Source: Phytophthora colocasiae
Taxonomy: Eukaryota; Oomycota; Peronosporomycetes; Peronosporales; Peronosporaceae
DNA length: 64,000 bases
Assembly: GCA_018806915.1 (NCBI GenBank)
Contig: JAGKQI010000078.1
Span: forward strand, 992,001 to 1,056,000
Direction of reading: 5' to 3'
Shown here: positions 50,732-61,919 of the stretch, piece by piece
How positions within the stretch are numbered: position 1 is the first letter of the stretch
How the letters are laid out: the number at the start of each line of letters is the position of its first letter
Program-made: the position numbers and the translations under genes
The notes under the pieces: model-generated
The model's input: the letters and a program-made list of their open reading frames with translations, nothing else
Told to the model about the DNA's origin: nothing
Databases searched by the model: none

Positions 50732-52780
50732 TCATAATTGGTTGTGCTCGGATTTCAGCCCTCCAAAACGCTTCCTAATCTCTGCTTTGACGACCTCGGG
50801 TAAAGCTTTCGGGACAAAATGACCACGATCGCTGGGACAGCAACCGTCTTCGTCCTCCTGACATCCAGCTTTCGAAAGGAACCTCATGCACAATGTCCGA
50901 GATTCGTTAGTGGCTGGGTCTATGTAGACTGGGAGGCGCTTGAGCACATTCTTTGGCATTCTCCCATGTCGGTTGCTATTGTCACGGATTGGCTGTGCTG
51001 GTTGCCTCGTAGTAGAGCGCTTACCTTCTGTCCGGTAGGATGCAGCTATCGGTCTGCTTTGCTTCAGTGCATCCACCTGGCGGTGAAGTTTGACGAACAT
51101 GAGATCTCGCAGCAACCGATCTTCTGATGAGCACCGAAGCTGTACTTGGGTAACGTCGCTGTCAGATAATACAGCTTCTCGAAAATCTTCCAGTACATCA
51201 TTTATCCAGTAGACAATCGAAGGAAGCTCAGTCTCGTCCCAAGACACTCGCATAAGTGTTTCCTCCGTGAATCGTAGAATAGCCTCTGTAAGACCTATCA
51301 GTTCACTGCAGCAGTATTCTCGGGCATACACCAGAAAAATTCTGATTGAGTCTACAACGTCTTCGATGCTCGTAGCTGGGATAGCTTTAGCAAATTCCGC
51401 TGTAGCGGATAAGTTATCAAAGTTGGAGCCTCCGCCCTGTAGCCATGCCACCCGTTCCTCCGACGAGAGTTTCGCGAAATGCCGAATTGAGAGACCTTTA
51501 GACCCGAAACGAATATCGAAAGCTCTAGTGCAGATTCCTGGCAGTGCTTTGAACTTCACAGCATCGGACCGGACCAAACCAGAAATAAACACATGCGGGG
51601 TCTTACCTCTATGCTTCTCCGACGTAACCTGCTCATGGACATACTGTTGATCTGGTTGCGGTGTGAATGAGTATTTCGACGCGTGTTCGGGCTTTCTGCG
51701 GCCTGAAGGTGGGTTTCCCGCTACTGCTATGGCTTGGTCCGAAGTTCTGCTTGCCGTGACCCCCGTTTGGGTATTGTTTCTCCGAATATCTAAGAATCTT
51801 TCCAGCAAATCCGGATCATCTCCGAGCTTTTCAACTATCAATGCGTCTGTATCGAGGGCAGATCGAGGAGAAACGCGACGACGTTGCTGTGGCTCCACTT
51901 GTACTCCCACATATCTTTCTGTACCGAGATAACTAGCATCTCTATGGCGCTTGGAACCTGGTCGAGGATCCGATACTGGTGCTACAGTGTCTTCTACGTC
52001 TTGAGAGCGCGAATCATCATCGAGAAACGGATCAAATAGTTCCAAACCCTCCTCTGGTCCTGGGACGTCAGCCGTAATATCTTGGTTCGAATGGCCAATG
52101 GGCACAATGCAAAACGACGGACCTACATGGTCTGGCACTGGTCGGCGGCCACCATCTACGAAATACGTGAAATCGACTGCATGGTGAAGTGGGAATTTTA
52201 CCGTCTTACCGGTACTAGGTTCAACCCATTCACACGGTTGATCGGGCGCAGGGAAGCTGTCCTCGGTAATTAATCCTTCGAACATCTCTGCAATATCGTT
52301 CGTTGCGACCCCGTTGTTACGTCCGAGTACACGGTCTAAGAGTGTATTCTGTACATGTTCGATGTCAGACCAGCTCCATTCGTCGCGACTGAATTTAACG
52401 CGTTCCAAAAGTAAGGCCACCACAGGTGGTACAAGTGATAGACAGTCCAATGTAGTAGTTGAACGGTCACCCGCCGAGCTGACTGTAACAAGCCCGTCTT
52501 CCACCGCGATGACTTGTCCATAGTGAACCTGTCGGCCCACCTCGATGGAAACTGGCCGACGCAGGTACGATAATTGTTCTGCAGTGTTTACTTCTCTAGC
52601 CGTCACCACACTTGCCAGTGCAATGTCCCGCGAGATAGCTCCCTCACCTCCTTCTAGACTCGCAAATGTCACTTCGTTTTGTGCAACCTGAGTGACCCGA
52701 GCGTAAAACGGATGCTCAAACTGCGCTCCGGCTTCTTCAGGGAGTAGATGCAAAAACGAGCGCGATGTGAGGCGAAACAT
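50732..52780 (-). CDS. Gag-like protein of YR element
   Basis: 682 residues from MFRLTSRSFLHLLPEEA, no break. The first 250 residues are beta-rich with acidic loops, then a Ser/Pro/Arg-rich linker, then a helical part (VEQ-type capsid region) that ends in a Cys/His cluster CMRFLSKAGCQEDEDGCC ... GH close to the C-terminus. A C-terminal Cys/His finger is common in Gag proteins of DIRS and Ngaro elements. The role as Gag is inferred from position before RT; the N-terminal half is not recognised. Confidence 0.7.
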   Translation of the reverse strand: MFRLTSRSFLHLLPEEAGAQFEHPFYARVTQVAQNEVTFASLEGGEGAISRDIALASVVTAREVNTAEQLSYLRRPVSIEVGRQVHYGQVIAVEDGLVTVSSAGDRSTTTLDCLSLVPPVVALLLERVKFSRDEWSWSDIEHVQNTLLDRVLGRNNGVATNDIAEMFEGLITEDSFPAPDQPCEWVEPSTGKTVKFPLHHAVDFTYFVDGGRRPVPDHVGPSFCIVPIGHSNQDITADVPGPEEGLELFDPFLDDDSRSQDVEDTVAPVSDPRPGSKRHRDASYLGTERYVGVQVEPQQRRRVSPRSALDTDALIVEKLGDDPDLLERFLDIRRNNTQTGVTASRTSDQAIAVAGNPPSGRRKPEHASKYSFTPQPDQQYVHEQVTSEKHRGKTPHVFISGLVRSDAVKFKALPGICTRAFDIRFGSKGLSIRHFAKLSSEERVAWLQGGGSNFDNLSATAEFAKAIPATSIEDVVDSIRIFLVYAREYCCSELIGLTEAILRFTEETLMRVSWDETELPSIVYWINDVLEDFREAVLSDSDVTQVQLRCSSEDRLLRDLMFVKLHRQVDALKQSRPIAASYRTEGKRSTTRQPAQPIRDNSNRHGRMPKNVLKRLPVYIDPATNESRTLCMRFLSKAGCQEDEDGCCPSDRGHFVPKALPEVVKAEIRKRFGGLKSEHNQL

Positions 52781-52819
52781 TCTGGAATGCTTAGAAGCAA
52801 TGCGATAGGAAGAAAAGAC

Positions 52820-52961
52820 TTAAGCACGAGTGAGAAAATCTGAAACTAACGCTACAGCAGCTTCTACAGACTCGGGAGACCTCTCGTGAAGGCTTCAGCG
52901 TTGGTTTCATCTCTGCTCCTTGACTCAAAAGCTATTTTCACATTCCAACGTGAAAATCCCC
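52820..52961 (-). repeat. Split direct repeat B2 (142 bp), element start
   Basis: 5' end of the element in its own sense; abuts kinase 2 exon 3 at 52962. Confidence 0.92.
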
Positions 52962-53545
52962 AGAGGAAGACGTTGCCACATTTGAGATCGCGATGAACCA
53001 CACGATTTCGGTGCAAGTGGTTGACTCCTTGTGCTATTTGAGCGAAAATCTCTCGAGCTTTGTCCTCTTGGATTGAGTTAGAACGTAGATACTGCTCGAG
53101 GTCTCCTCCATCTGCGTGTTCCAGACTCAGGACGAGAAGTTGCTGGTTCTCTTCAGGATTGTCAGCCCAGAAAGCTTCATGAAACTTTATGATGTTTGGA
53201 TGGGAAGGAAGCAGCTGTAACAGTGCTACCTCATTCAGACACCTTTTTTCTACAAAAATCACGTTCAGATAGTACTAGTGAATGCTTTAGCTTGAATGTT
53301 TACCGTTCTTCCGTGGACTGGAACGTCAGATCGATCTCTTTTAGACACACTTGTTCCCTTGTAGCAACACGTTCACACAGGAATGCCTGAAGACGAAGCT
53401 TGGTTGGAATCAAGTCATACGAATTAAAACCTTTGAATACCTAGCGAACTTACATCTCCATACCATATACGTACGTGCCACGACCAAGGTGGGCCAGTTG
53501 ATTGTATTCATCTCGTGTCTTTATAAGGAGGCTGATGTTCTCCAT
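52962..53545 (-). pseudogene. NEK-like kinase 2, 5' part
   Basis: Exon 1 starts at 53545, and exons 1-3 are recognisable up to HRDLKCGNVFL, where the YR element cuts the gene. Compared with kinase 1 there is an 11-base insertion in exon 1 that destroys the glycine loop (GTACGTATATG-like) and one extra A at the start of exon 3. With kinase 1 splicing the frame stops in exon 2. The kinase domain was therefore damaged before or apart from the YR insertion. Confidence 0.88.
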
Positions 53546-53601
53546 CGTACCGACGTATTGGATTCGATAGACACAATGCACAATGAAGCAAGATCACGAG
53601 G

Positions 53602-53808
53602 TTAGTCTATTTGTGGTAGAATAAAACAAATTTCGGCTGCAAATGAAATGTGATCCATGAGATATTTAAGCTGTGTTCGATACAGCCACAATTGTCCAAA
53701 GAAGTTATTCTGCTGTTCACCTGTAATGAACTGAAAATTGGCGATGGATTCAGTTGAATTATACGATTTATGCTCTGTTCGTTCTCCTCCATTTTTCAAC
53801 TGGGGCAC
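53602..53808 (-). pseudogene. CRN-derived fragment downstream of CRN3
   Basis: Near-identical copy of the fragment at 41408-41614 (NFFGQLWLYRTQLKYLMDH). Part of the duplicated unit. Confidence 0.6.
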
Positions 53809-53842
53809 TCAAACCGCTGCTGTCATCTTGAATTCAACGTGC

Positions 53843-56134
53843 TTACTCGTCAGTGTTTCCACCTCCACCTTTGTGAATCACGTTCTCTAGACGCGTTTGC
53901 AACGTATCGTTCCATGTAAGTCCAAAGAAGTCGGCACGGTTCTGTGGTGTAGTCAAGTCCAGCAGGATGACCTCATGGGTGTACTGGGTTGTGACCTTCT
54001 TTTCCACCGATTGCATCGCCTCCGTGTATATGATCGATTTCGCCGATCCAAATGCCTCTTGCAGATTACCTCCATACTTCGTCGCGCATATGAAAAGAAC
54101 GTTCAGACAGCCCTGTTTCTTGGAAAGCAACAAGTCGAATTTCTCACGCTCTTCATCTACGAGTGTTGCTGTGACAATACTGCAGGTTTTGACAGCAAGA
54201 CCAACCGTTAATATCATTCCCTGCACTTGTGTCGACAGAAGGATGTTGGTTGATTCTGACTGTGGACATTGTTTCAATTTCAATTGACGTGTACGTTCGC
54301 GCATCCCATCAGCTTCCACCATTTTAAACGTACGATCTGGCGAATTGTAATCCACGACACCTCCCAAACCGTTGCTTTTCCGTAAAGAAACTAGGGAGCA
54401 CCTCGTGTGGACAACCTTCACTGAAAACATCTCTTGAAATCGATTCAAACAAAGCATCTCGAACACGTCAGGATAGTCGATCGAAAGGTGGGAAATGGCA
54501 GGTACAACCTTCTGCAGCAGCTCTTTGACTTTGAACACGGCTGCCAGAACCGGTTTTTGTATGTACGCCGGCATGAACAACAGCGCATTCTCCATGCTCC
54601 CCTCCCATCTTATGCCGAACGCACTCACTATTTCCTCGTACGTAATCTCCTTGCCTCTGTCGTCTATCCAGGATAATGACAAGTCTGTTTCTTGTCTGAC
54701 TAGTGCGCATTCCATGAGATAGTAAAGCGGCGACCGATACAGCCACAATTTCTCAAAGAAACATTTCCACTCGACACCTCTAAGTGGTTTAGGCGTGTAA
54801 TTCAAGAGTTCGTCATAAGACTCGCACATCTCGAACGCCTCCACCAACGATCGCGGATGACCAAATGTCGTTTCTTCGAGACGAGCTGAAAGATTCATCA
54901 CTTCATTGTCAGTAAGTTTCAGATGATGTTGAATACTCTCGCTTGATGTCGCTTCCCATCGCGTATTTTCGATAACTGTCTTGATCGCTTCGGGCGGAAG
55001 AAGATGAAGGTGAAGTCGCATAAAGTCGAAACGACTAGCATCTAGTGGTCTTCTCGCGACATTGTTCAGAAACGACGCTCTGCCGGCAATGAGGAAAAAC
55101 AGTTTCCGATTATAAAACAGAGGTTGCAACATTTTGCAAAACTTGAAGAATTGTACTCTCCTCGCAGCATCATCCAGTTTTTTGTGGCCAAAAGTCAAGC
55201 CGATGTCATCGATCACTATGAAAAGGGGTCCCACTTCCTCTGTCAACTTTGTCAAGAGGAACCCATCTTTAAGGTTGTCGAAAGCGTGGGGTAAAACGTC
55301 ATAATTCGCTTCGAAGAAATCTCGGATGCGTTCGATCAAACTTTGTGACGCTAGATAATAATCAAAGTCACCATTCTCGTCCAGAACATGCGTTTGTGTC
55401 AACGTGATACGTATCGTGTGGCAGCTGCATAAAGTGTTCATAAATTCATCCGCTGTCGTGTCAGGCTTTAGCGACTGGCATCTCCGAATGTACTCTTGAC
55501 CAAATCTCGACTTTCCGAGTCCAAACACATTGTCCAAAAGCGGAATCACCCATGTTAGGCCATATCGATCTCTCGCCCGATTGAAATTTACTTCGTGGAA
55601 TTCGACGAGGTCCTTCACCGCCTTCTCTCGATTGACAAAGAAGAGCCTAGAGTCTCTAGAATACACCGGTTCTTCTTCCTTCCATTCCCACTTCTTCACT
55701 TCAGTCGTTTTCAGTCTCTTCATCGGCTTCTGATCTTCGATTTCGGAGTGCACTCGCGTCCGACTCGGCACAGATTGCTCCTCAGGAAGTCTCACGAGTA
55801 CGTGAACCACATCCTCTCCAAGCGGTACATCTTCCCCAAACAACCGCGGATCTTTAGCTTTGTTCAACTTCCACGTGGGCCATAACGCCTTCAACTTTGA
55901 AGTGTCAACGCGGTTCTGCAGCAGCTTATTGACCAGATCTTCGTCATATGACAACCAGTCGTTTTCCTCTGTCTTCGCCAGGAAGAGCTGCAGGTCTGGT
56001 GAAGGAGCCTTGATTTTCCCATCGCTCTTCACCTTGACCACTTCCTTCAACGCGGAAACCGACTCAGTATTGTCAATTTCCACCTCAAACACATTTCCCT
56101 CTACCCCAACAATCGCACAGAAGAGCTTCACCAT
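53843..56134 (-). CDS. Crinkler (CRN) effector CRN3, intact
   Basis: 763 residues from MVKLFCAIVGVEGNVF at 56134, almost identical to CRN2. LQLFLAK, NDWLSYDEDL, HVLVRLPEE, Walker A VFGLGKSRFGQ and Walker B LFIVIDDIGLTF are all present. Differences from CRN2 include SLSWIDD for SLPVSWIDD and a short stretch after EMFS near residue 625, where compensating indels make about 20 residues differ (VKVVHTRCSL for SEGCPHEVLP). Whether that stretch is neutral or changes the C-terminal part is unknown. It is adjacent to the kinesin fragment on the 5' side and the kinase on the 3' side. Confidence 0.93.
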   Translation of the reverse strand: MVKLFCAIVGVEGNVFEVEIDNTESVSALKEVVKVKSDGKIKAPSPDLQLFLAKTEENDWLSYDEDLVNKLLQNRVDTSKLKALWPTWKLNKAKDPRLFGEDVPLGEDVVHVLVRLPEEQSVPSRTRVHSEIEDQKPMKRLKTTEVKKWEWKEEEPVYSRDSRLFFVNREKAVKDLVEFHEVNFNRARDRYGLTWVIPLLDNVFGLGKSRFGQEYIRRCQSLKPDTTADEFMNTLCSCHTIRITLTQTHVLDENGDFDYYLASQSLIERIRDFFEANYDVLPHAFDNLKDGFLLTKLTEEVGPLFIVIDDIGLTFGHKKLDDAARRVQFFKFCKMLQPLFYNRKLFFLIAGRASFLNNVARRPLDASRFDFMRLHLHLLPPEAIKTVIENTRWEATSSESIQHHLKLTDNEVMNLSARLEETTFGHPRSLVEAFEMCESYDELLNYTPKPLRGVEWKCFFEKLWLYRSPLYYLMECALVRQETDLSLSWIDDRGKEITYEEIVSAFGIRWEGSMENALLFMPAYIQKPVLAAVFKVKELLQKVVPAISHLSIDYPDVFEMLCLNRFQEMFSVKVVHTRCSLVSLRKSNGLGGVVDYNSPDRTFKMVEADGMRERTRQLKLKQCPQSESTNILLSTQVQGMILTVGLAVKTCSIVTATLVDEEREKFDLLLSKKQGCLNVLFICATKYGGNLQEAFGSAKSIIYTEAMQSVEKKVTTQYTHEVILLDLTTPQNRADFFGLTWNDTLQTRLENVIHKGGGGNTDE

Positions 56135-56282
56135 CTTCTCTCGAGTCGGCGGATTCTGGAATGAATGAATAGGGAGGGAGAATTTCCAGCCGTATTTAAG
56201 CCAGGTGAAATGTGATGAAGGCATGTCACGTCACCCAAGATTGGTAAGTGAGTGATGGAACTGCTGCTGCTGGACTTGCCGA

Positions 56283-56755
56283 GGCCAGCCGGGAATGCTA
56301 GTGGTGCAACGTCGTGTTGCTTCGCGTACGGCCACACGAGCAGTGGGAAGACACACGATCTTCGGATATGACGCTGAGCTAGGTATGTGCCAGCGGTTAG
56401 TTCAAAATCTGTTTGCAGAGAGTGAGGGGGGCTTGCTCGAGATCGTGACGACGGCACTTGCAGAAGCTCGACAGGAAGTCGCCTTAGTGCAGTCCCGAGT
56501 GGTTCCTCTGGGAAAAACTCGTGACGACTTGTATATTGCGAACCAGTCGCACATGTACATAATCGTCGATGGGAAACCAGTTCTTTCCGGTGTCCGGCCT
56601 CCTAAAGAGGACGAAGATCGGCTGCAGACGTTGCAGAGCCAAGTTGACGCCGCAGAAGCTGTGGTGGCAGCTATGAAAGCTCGTGTTGAAGCAGAGAAGG
56701 CGAAGTGTCCTGGTGGGATATTTGTGCTGGTTGATCTCGCTGGAGCGCATTCGTT
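56283..56755 (+). pseudogene. Kinesin fragment 2 of CRN unit, 3' deleted
   Basis: Same 5' boundary, 2-base loss and switch I deletion as fragment 1, but it stops right after VLVDLAGA. There a deletion of about 450 bp joins it to the kinase 3' flank (CATTCGTTGACTTAGG). Confidence 0.88.
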
Positions 56756-56924
56756 GACTTAGGTCTGATGCCGAGATATCCCGATATGAACACCGCGCAC
56801 CTCAAACTGTAGCACTGGTTGATCAGGAACACCATGTCGCTCATCTTTCGTAGATGGAATGGATAGAAGTTTTCGTTGTGGGAGACTTGGAGATGGTTGT
56901 GGTTGTACGTCAAGCTACAAAACA

Positions 56925-58217
56925 CTACCCGTAAGTAAATTGCTCGTACACAGTGCACAACAAGCAACATGCCCGTATCAACGGTGAAGGAACTCGCCAA
57001 AGACGATCATTTTTCTTGCGATTCTGGTGTGATCGGACTCCTCGGCGTATCGGAGCTGGGGATACCCGCTCTACTGGAGCTGGTGGTGGCGATATGAATG
57101 TTTGTCTTTGAGCTGACATTTCTGTTGGTGTGTTCGCTTCACTCTGTACTGGCACGGATGGGAGACTCTCTATCGGATGTCCAGCAGAGCAATCAATTCG
57201 AGTCTCTTCCTTGTTGACCTCCAAGACCTTAAGAGGCTGAAGCCAAGACGACTGAAGCACCTTTGCGATATTCGGTCGGTTCTCAGGGTCCTTTTGTAGC
57301 ATACTGGCTATCAATTCAACTGCTTCTGCAGTAACTGCAGCACTCAGAGGCTCGTATTGACCTTGAGTGATACGATAAACAACCGCAGGATACGACGGAG
57401 CGCTAAAAGCTGGCTTCCCAGTCAGCATTTCGTACAAGACACAGCCAAGCGACCAAATGTCAGTAGTGAAGCCATGGAGCTCGTCTTCCAGTATCTCTGG
57501 GCTCATATAAAGCGGCGATCCGACAGCTGTCAACGTGAGGTCCTCAGGCCCGAGCACTTGTGAGTCAGAAGCCGGTGGAAGCTGCTTGGACGTACCCAAA
57601 TCCCCTAGAACAACTCGTCCAGATTGAAAGAGGAAAACATTGCCACATTTGAGATCGCGATGAACCACACGATTTCGGTGCAAGTGGTTGACTCCTTGTG
57701 CTATTTGAGCGAAAATCTCTCGAGCTTTGTCCTCTTGGATTGAGTTAGAACGTAGATACTGCTCGAGGTCTCCTCCATCTGCGTGTTCCAGACTCAGGAC
57801 GAGAAGTTGCTGGTTCTCTTCAGGATTGTCAGCCCAGAAAGCTTCATGAAACTTTATGATGTTTGGATGGGAAGGAAGCAGCTGTAACAGTGCTACCTCA
57901 TTCAGACACCTTTTTTCTACAAAAATCACGTTCAGATAGTACTAGTGAATGCTTTAGCTTGAATGTTTACCGTTCTTCCGTGGACTGGAACGTCAGATCG
58001 ATCTCTTTTAGACACACTTGTTCCTTTGTAGCAACACGTTCACACAGGAATGCCTGAAGACGAAGATTGGTTGGAATCAAGTCCAAGGCGAATTAAAACC
58101 TTTGAATACCTAGCGAACTTACATCTCCATACCATATACGTACGTGCCACGACCAAGGTGTGGGCCAGTTGATTGTATTTCATCTCGTGTCTTTATAAGG
58201 AGGTTGATGTTCTCCAT
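56925..58217 (-). pseudogene. NEK-like kinase 3, N-terminal lobe damaged
   Basis: An open frame of 334 residues (57929-56925) runs from the alpha-C region (NEVALLQLLPSHPNIIKF) through VVHRDLKCGN, GDLGTSK (DLG for DFG) and GSPLYMSPE to the C-terminus. Exons 1 and 2 (start 58217) carry the same 11-base glycine-loop insertion as kinase 2, plus further indels near 58085 and 58160, so they do not join in frame. A product starting inside the domain would lack the ATP-binding glycine loop and catalytic lysine, making it a pseudokinase at best. Confidence 0.8.
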
Positions 58218-58273
58218 CGTACCGACGTATTGATCTCGATAGACACAATGCACAATGAAGCAAGATCACGAGG

Positions 58274-58480
58274 TTAGTCTATTTGTGGTAGAATAAAACA
58301 AATTTCGGCTGCGAATGAAATGTGATCCATGAGATATTTAAGCTGTGTTCGATACAGCCACAATTGTCCAAAGAAGTTATTCTGCTGTTCACCTGTAATG
58401 AACTGAAAATTGGCGATGGATTCAGTTGAATTATACGATTTATGCTCTGTTCGTTCTCCTCCATTTTTCAACTGGGGCAC
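58274..58480 (-). pseudogene. CRN-derived fragment downstream of CRN4
   Basis: Third copy of the fragment seen at 41408 and 53602. Confidence 0.6.
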
Positions 58481-58514
58481 TCAAACCGCTGCTGTCATCT
58501 TGAATTCAACGTGC

Positions 58515-60813
58515 TTACTCGTCAGTGTTTCCACCTCCACCTTTGTGAATCACGTTCTCTAGACGCGTTTGCAACGTATCGTTCCATGCAAGTCCAAAAA
58601 AGTCGGCACGGTTCTGTGGTGTAGTCAAGTCCAGCAGGATGACCTCATGGATGTACTGGGTTGTGACCTTCTTTTCCACCGATTGCATCGCCTCCGTGTA
58701 TATGATCGATTTCGCCGATCCAAATGCCTCTTGCAGATTACTCTCCATACTTCGTCGCGCATAATGAAAAGAACGTTCAGACAGCCCTTTTTCTTGGAAA
58801 GCAACAAGTCGAATTTCTCACGCTCTTCATCTACGAGTGTTGCTGTGACAATACTGCAGGTTTTGACAGCAAGACCAACCGTTAATATCATTCCCTGCAC
58901 TTGTGTCGACAGAAGGATGTTGGTTGATTCTGACTGTGGACATTGTTTCAATTTCAATTGACGTGTACGTTCGCGCATCCCATCAGCTTCACCATTTTAA
59001 ACGTACGATCTGCGAATTGTAATCCACGACACCTCCCAAACCGTTGCTTTTCCGTAAAGAAACTAGGGAGCACCTCGTGTGGACAACCTTCACTCGAAAA
59101 CATCTCTTGAAATCGATTCAAACAAAGCATCTCGAACACGTCAGGATAGTCGATCGAAAGGTGGGAAATGGCAGGTACAACCTTCTGCAGCAGCTCTTTG
59201 ACTTTGAACACGGCTGCCAGAATCGGTTTTTGTATGTACGCCGGCATGAACAACTTCGCACTCTCCATGCTTCCCTCCCATCTTATGCCGAACGCACTCA
59301 CCATTTCCTCGTACGTAATCTCCTTGCCTCTGTCGTCTATCCAGGATACCGGTAATGACAAGTCTGTTTCTTGTCTGACTAGTGCGCATTCCATGAGATA
59401 GTAAAGCGGCGACCGATACAGCCACAATTTCTCAAAGAAACATTTCCACTCGACACCTGTAAGTGGTTTAGGCGTGTAATTCAAGAGTTCGTCATAAGAC
59501 TCGCACATCTTGAACGCCAACGATCGCGGATGACCAAATGTCGTTTCTTCGAGACGAGCTGAAAGATTCATCACTTCATTGTCAGTAAGTTTCAAATGAT
59601 GTTTAATACTCTCGCTTGATGTCGCTTCCCATCGCGTATTTTCGATAACTGTCTTGATCGCTTCGGGCGAAAGAAGATGAAGGTGAAGTCGCATAAAGTC
59701 GAAAGGCCTAGCATCTAGTGGTCTTCTCGCGACATGATTCAGAAACGACGCTCTACCGGCAATGAGGAAAAACAGTTTCCGATTATAAAACAGAGGTTGC
59801 AACATTTTGCAAAACTTGAAGAATTGTACTCTCCTCGCAGCATTATCCAGTTTTTTGTGGTCAAAAGTCAAGCCGATTTCATCGATCACTATGAAAAGGG
59901 GCCCCACTTCCTCCGTTAACTTTTTCAAAAGAGTCACATAGTCATTTTCGAGATTGTCGAAAGCGCGTGGTAAAACGTCGTAGTTTGCTTTGAAGAAAGC
60001 CCGAATGCGCTTGGCCAAACTTTGTGACGCTAGATAATAATCAAAGTCACCATTCTCGTCCAGAACATGCGTTTGTGTCAACGTGATACGTATCGTGTGG
60101 CAGCTGCATAAAGTGTTCATAAATTCATCCGCTGTCGTGTCAGGCTTTAGCGACTGGCATCTCCGAATGTACTCTTGACCAAATCTCGACTTTCCGAGTC
60201 CAAACACATTGTCCAAAAGCGGAATCACCCATGTTAGGCCATATCGATCTCTCGCCCGATTGAAATTTACTTCGTGGAATTCGACGAGGTCCTTCACCGC
60301 CTTCTCTCGATTGACAAAGAAGAGCCTAGAGTCTCTAGAATACACCGGTTCTTCTTCCTTCCATTCCCACTTCTTCACTTCAGTCGTTTTCAGTCTCTTC
60401 ATCGGCTTCTGATCTTCGATTTCGGAGTGCACTCGCGTTTGACTCGGCACAGATTGCTCCTCAGGAAGTCTCACGAGTACGTGAACCACATCCTCTCCAA
60501 GCGGTACATCTTCCCCAAACAACCGCGGATCTTTAGCTTTGTTCAACTTCCACGTGGGCCATAACGCCTGCAATTTTGAAGTGTCAACGCGGTTCTGCAG
60601 CAGCTTGTTGGCCAGATCTTCGTCATATGACAACCAGTCGTTTTCCTCTGTCTTCGCCAGGAAGAGCTGCAGGTCTGGTGAAGGAGCCTTGATTTTCCCA
60701 TCGCTCTTCACCTTGACCACTTCCTTCAACGCGGAAACCGACTCAGTATTGTCAATTTCCACCTCAAACACATTTCCCTCTACCCCAACAATCGCACAGA
60801 ACAGCTTCACCAT
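58515..60813 (-). pseudogene. Crinkler (CRN) effector CRN4, C-terminus frameshifted
   Basis: Starts MVKLFCAIVGVEGNVF at 60813 and reads open through LFLAK, DWL-like, HVLV and NTPase parts (VFGLGKSRFGQ, LFIVIDEIGLTF) to about 58990. There one base is lost and the frame ends at 58954. Two more small indels occur near 58740-58765. The block 59880-60030 (KKLTEEVGPLFIVIDEIG, RAFFKANYDVLPRAFD) matches CRN5 and not CRN2/CRN3, so CRN4 is a mosaic. A 615-residue N-terminal product remains possible. Confidence 0.9.
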
Positions 60814-60849
60814 CTTCTCTCGAGTCGGCGGATTCTGGAATGAATGAAT

Positions 60850-61016
60850 AGGGAGGGAGAATTTCCTTTCGTATTTAAGCGAAAATGAACGCAGACTTCC
60901 AACCAATGGTGTTAACGGATGCTGCGATAGTCAACGGAGGTGAATTGTGATGAAGGCGTGTCACGTCACCCAAGATTGGTAAGTGAGTGATGGAACTGCT
61001 GCTGAGGCCAGCCGGG
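60850..61016. other. CRN4-kinesin intergenic region with extra segment
   Basis: Compared with the other units this spacer carries about 60 extra bases (60880-60945) before the shared TCACGTCACCCAAGATTGG block. No gene. Confidence 0.5.
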
Positions 61017-61809
61017 AATACTGAGTGGTGCAACGTCGTGTTGCTTCGCGTACGGCCACACGAGCAGTAGGAAGACACACGATCTTCGGATATGACGCTG
61101 AGCTAGGTATGTGCCAGCGGTTAGTTCAAAATCTGTTTGCAGAGAGTGAGGGGGGCTTGCTCGAGATCGTGACGACGGCACTTGCAGAAGCTCGACAGGA
61201 AGTCGCCTTAGTGCAGTCCCGAGTGGTTCCTCTGGGAAAAACTCGTGACGACTTGTATATTGCGAACCAGTCGCACATGTACATAATCGTCGATGGGAAA
61301 CCAGTTCTTTCCGGTGTTCGGCCTCCTAAAGAGGACGAAGATCGACTGCAGACGTTGCAGAGTCAAGTTGACGCCGCAGAGGCAGAGGTAACAGCCATGA
61401 AAGCTCGTGTTGAAGCAGAGAAGGCGAAGTGTCCTGGTGGGATGTTCGTGCTGGTTGATCTCGCTAGTGCAGAGTACACGGGCGAAGGTCTGGCTCGCAG
61501 TTCCAAGGAGCATAAGGAAGCTCGAGAGATTAACTCGAGTCTGCTATCCCTCAAGGAATGCATCAGAGTACAAGCTCGAAGGGGAAAAGGACACATTCCC
61601 TACAGGAACTCGAAACTCACGATGCTGCTCAAGTGCTACCTGGAGACGGACAAACCTTCATCCACGATCATGATCACAAATGTGTTGGCGACCAAAATCC
61701 ACTTGCGAAAAGCTCTGGATTCGATCAGATACGCTGCGTTAGTTGCCTCTGCATTCATTCTTCCCAAGACGAGAAGACGGGCATGAAGCGACGAAAATCG
61801 GTTAAGTAG
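61017..61809 (+). pseudogene. Kinesin fragment 3 of CRN unit
   Basis: Same 5' boundary and internal deletion as fragments 1 and 2. The P-loop region reads CACGAGCAGTAGGAAGAC, changing the P-loop Gly-Lys neighbourhood. The centre matches the 32-kb copies (EVTAMKARVEAEKAK), and the 3' end keeps the base lost in copies 1-3 but has lost another base 20 bp earlier, so it again ends in RRRA. Confidence 0.88.
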
Positions 61810-61919
61810 GACCAGCAAAAGCGGTGAGGATAAATCGACATCCAAGATCTATTCAAGCCCGATAAGTTGGGAAGAAAACATTGCTGATATTGATGAGCTC
61901 TGATATTGGTTGGTTTCAT

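Larger units (their letters stand above)
45857..52961 (-). mobile_element. PAT/Ngaro-type tyrosine-recombinase retrotransposon
   Basis: 7,105 bp with no target duplication. Ends are split direct repeats: on the + strand A1 (45857-45954), B1 (45959-46100), A2 (46101-46198), then the coding part, then B2 (52820-52961). In element sense this is A-[gag, RT/RH, recombinase]-B-A-B, the circular-junction design of PAT/Ngaro elements and not DIRS-type inverted ends. It encodes gag, an RT of the DIRS class and a tyrosine recombinase in place of a DDE integrase. RT is broken and RNase H is split by a hAT-like insert. Confidence 0.92.
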
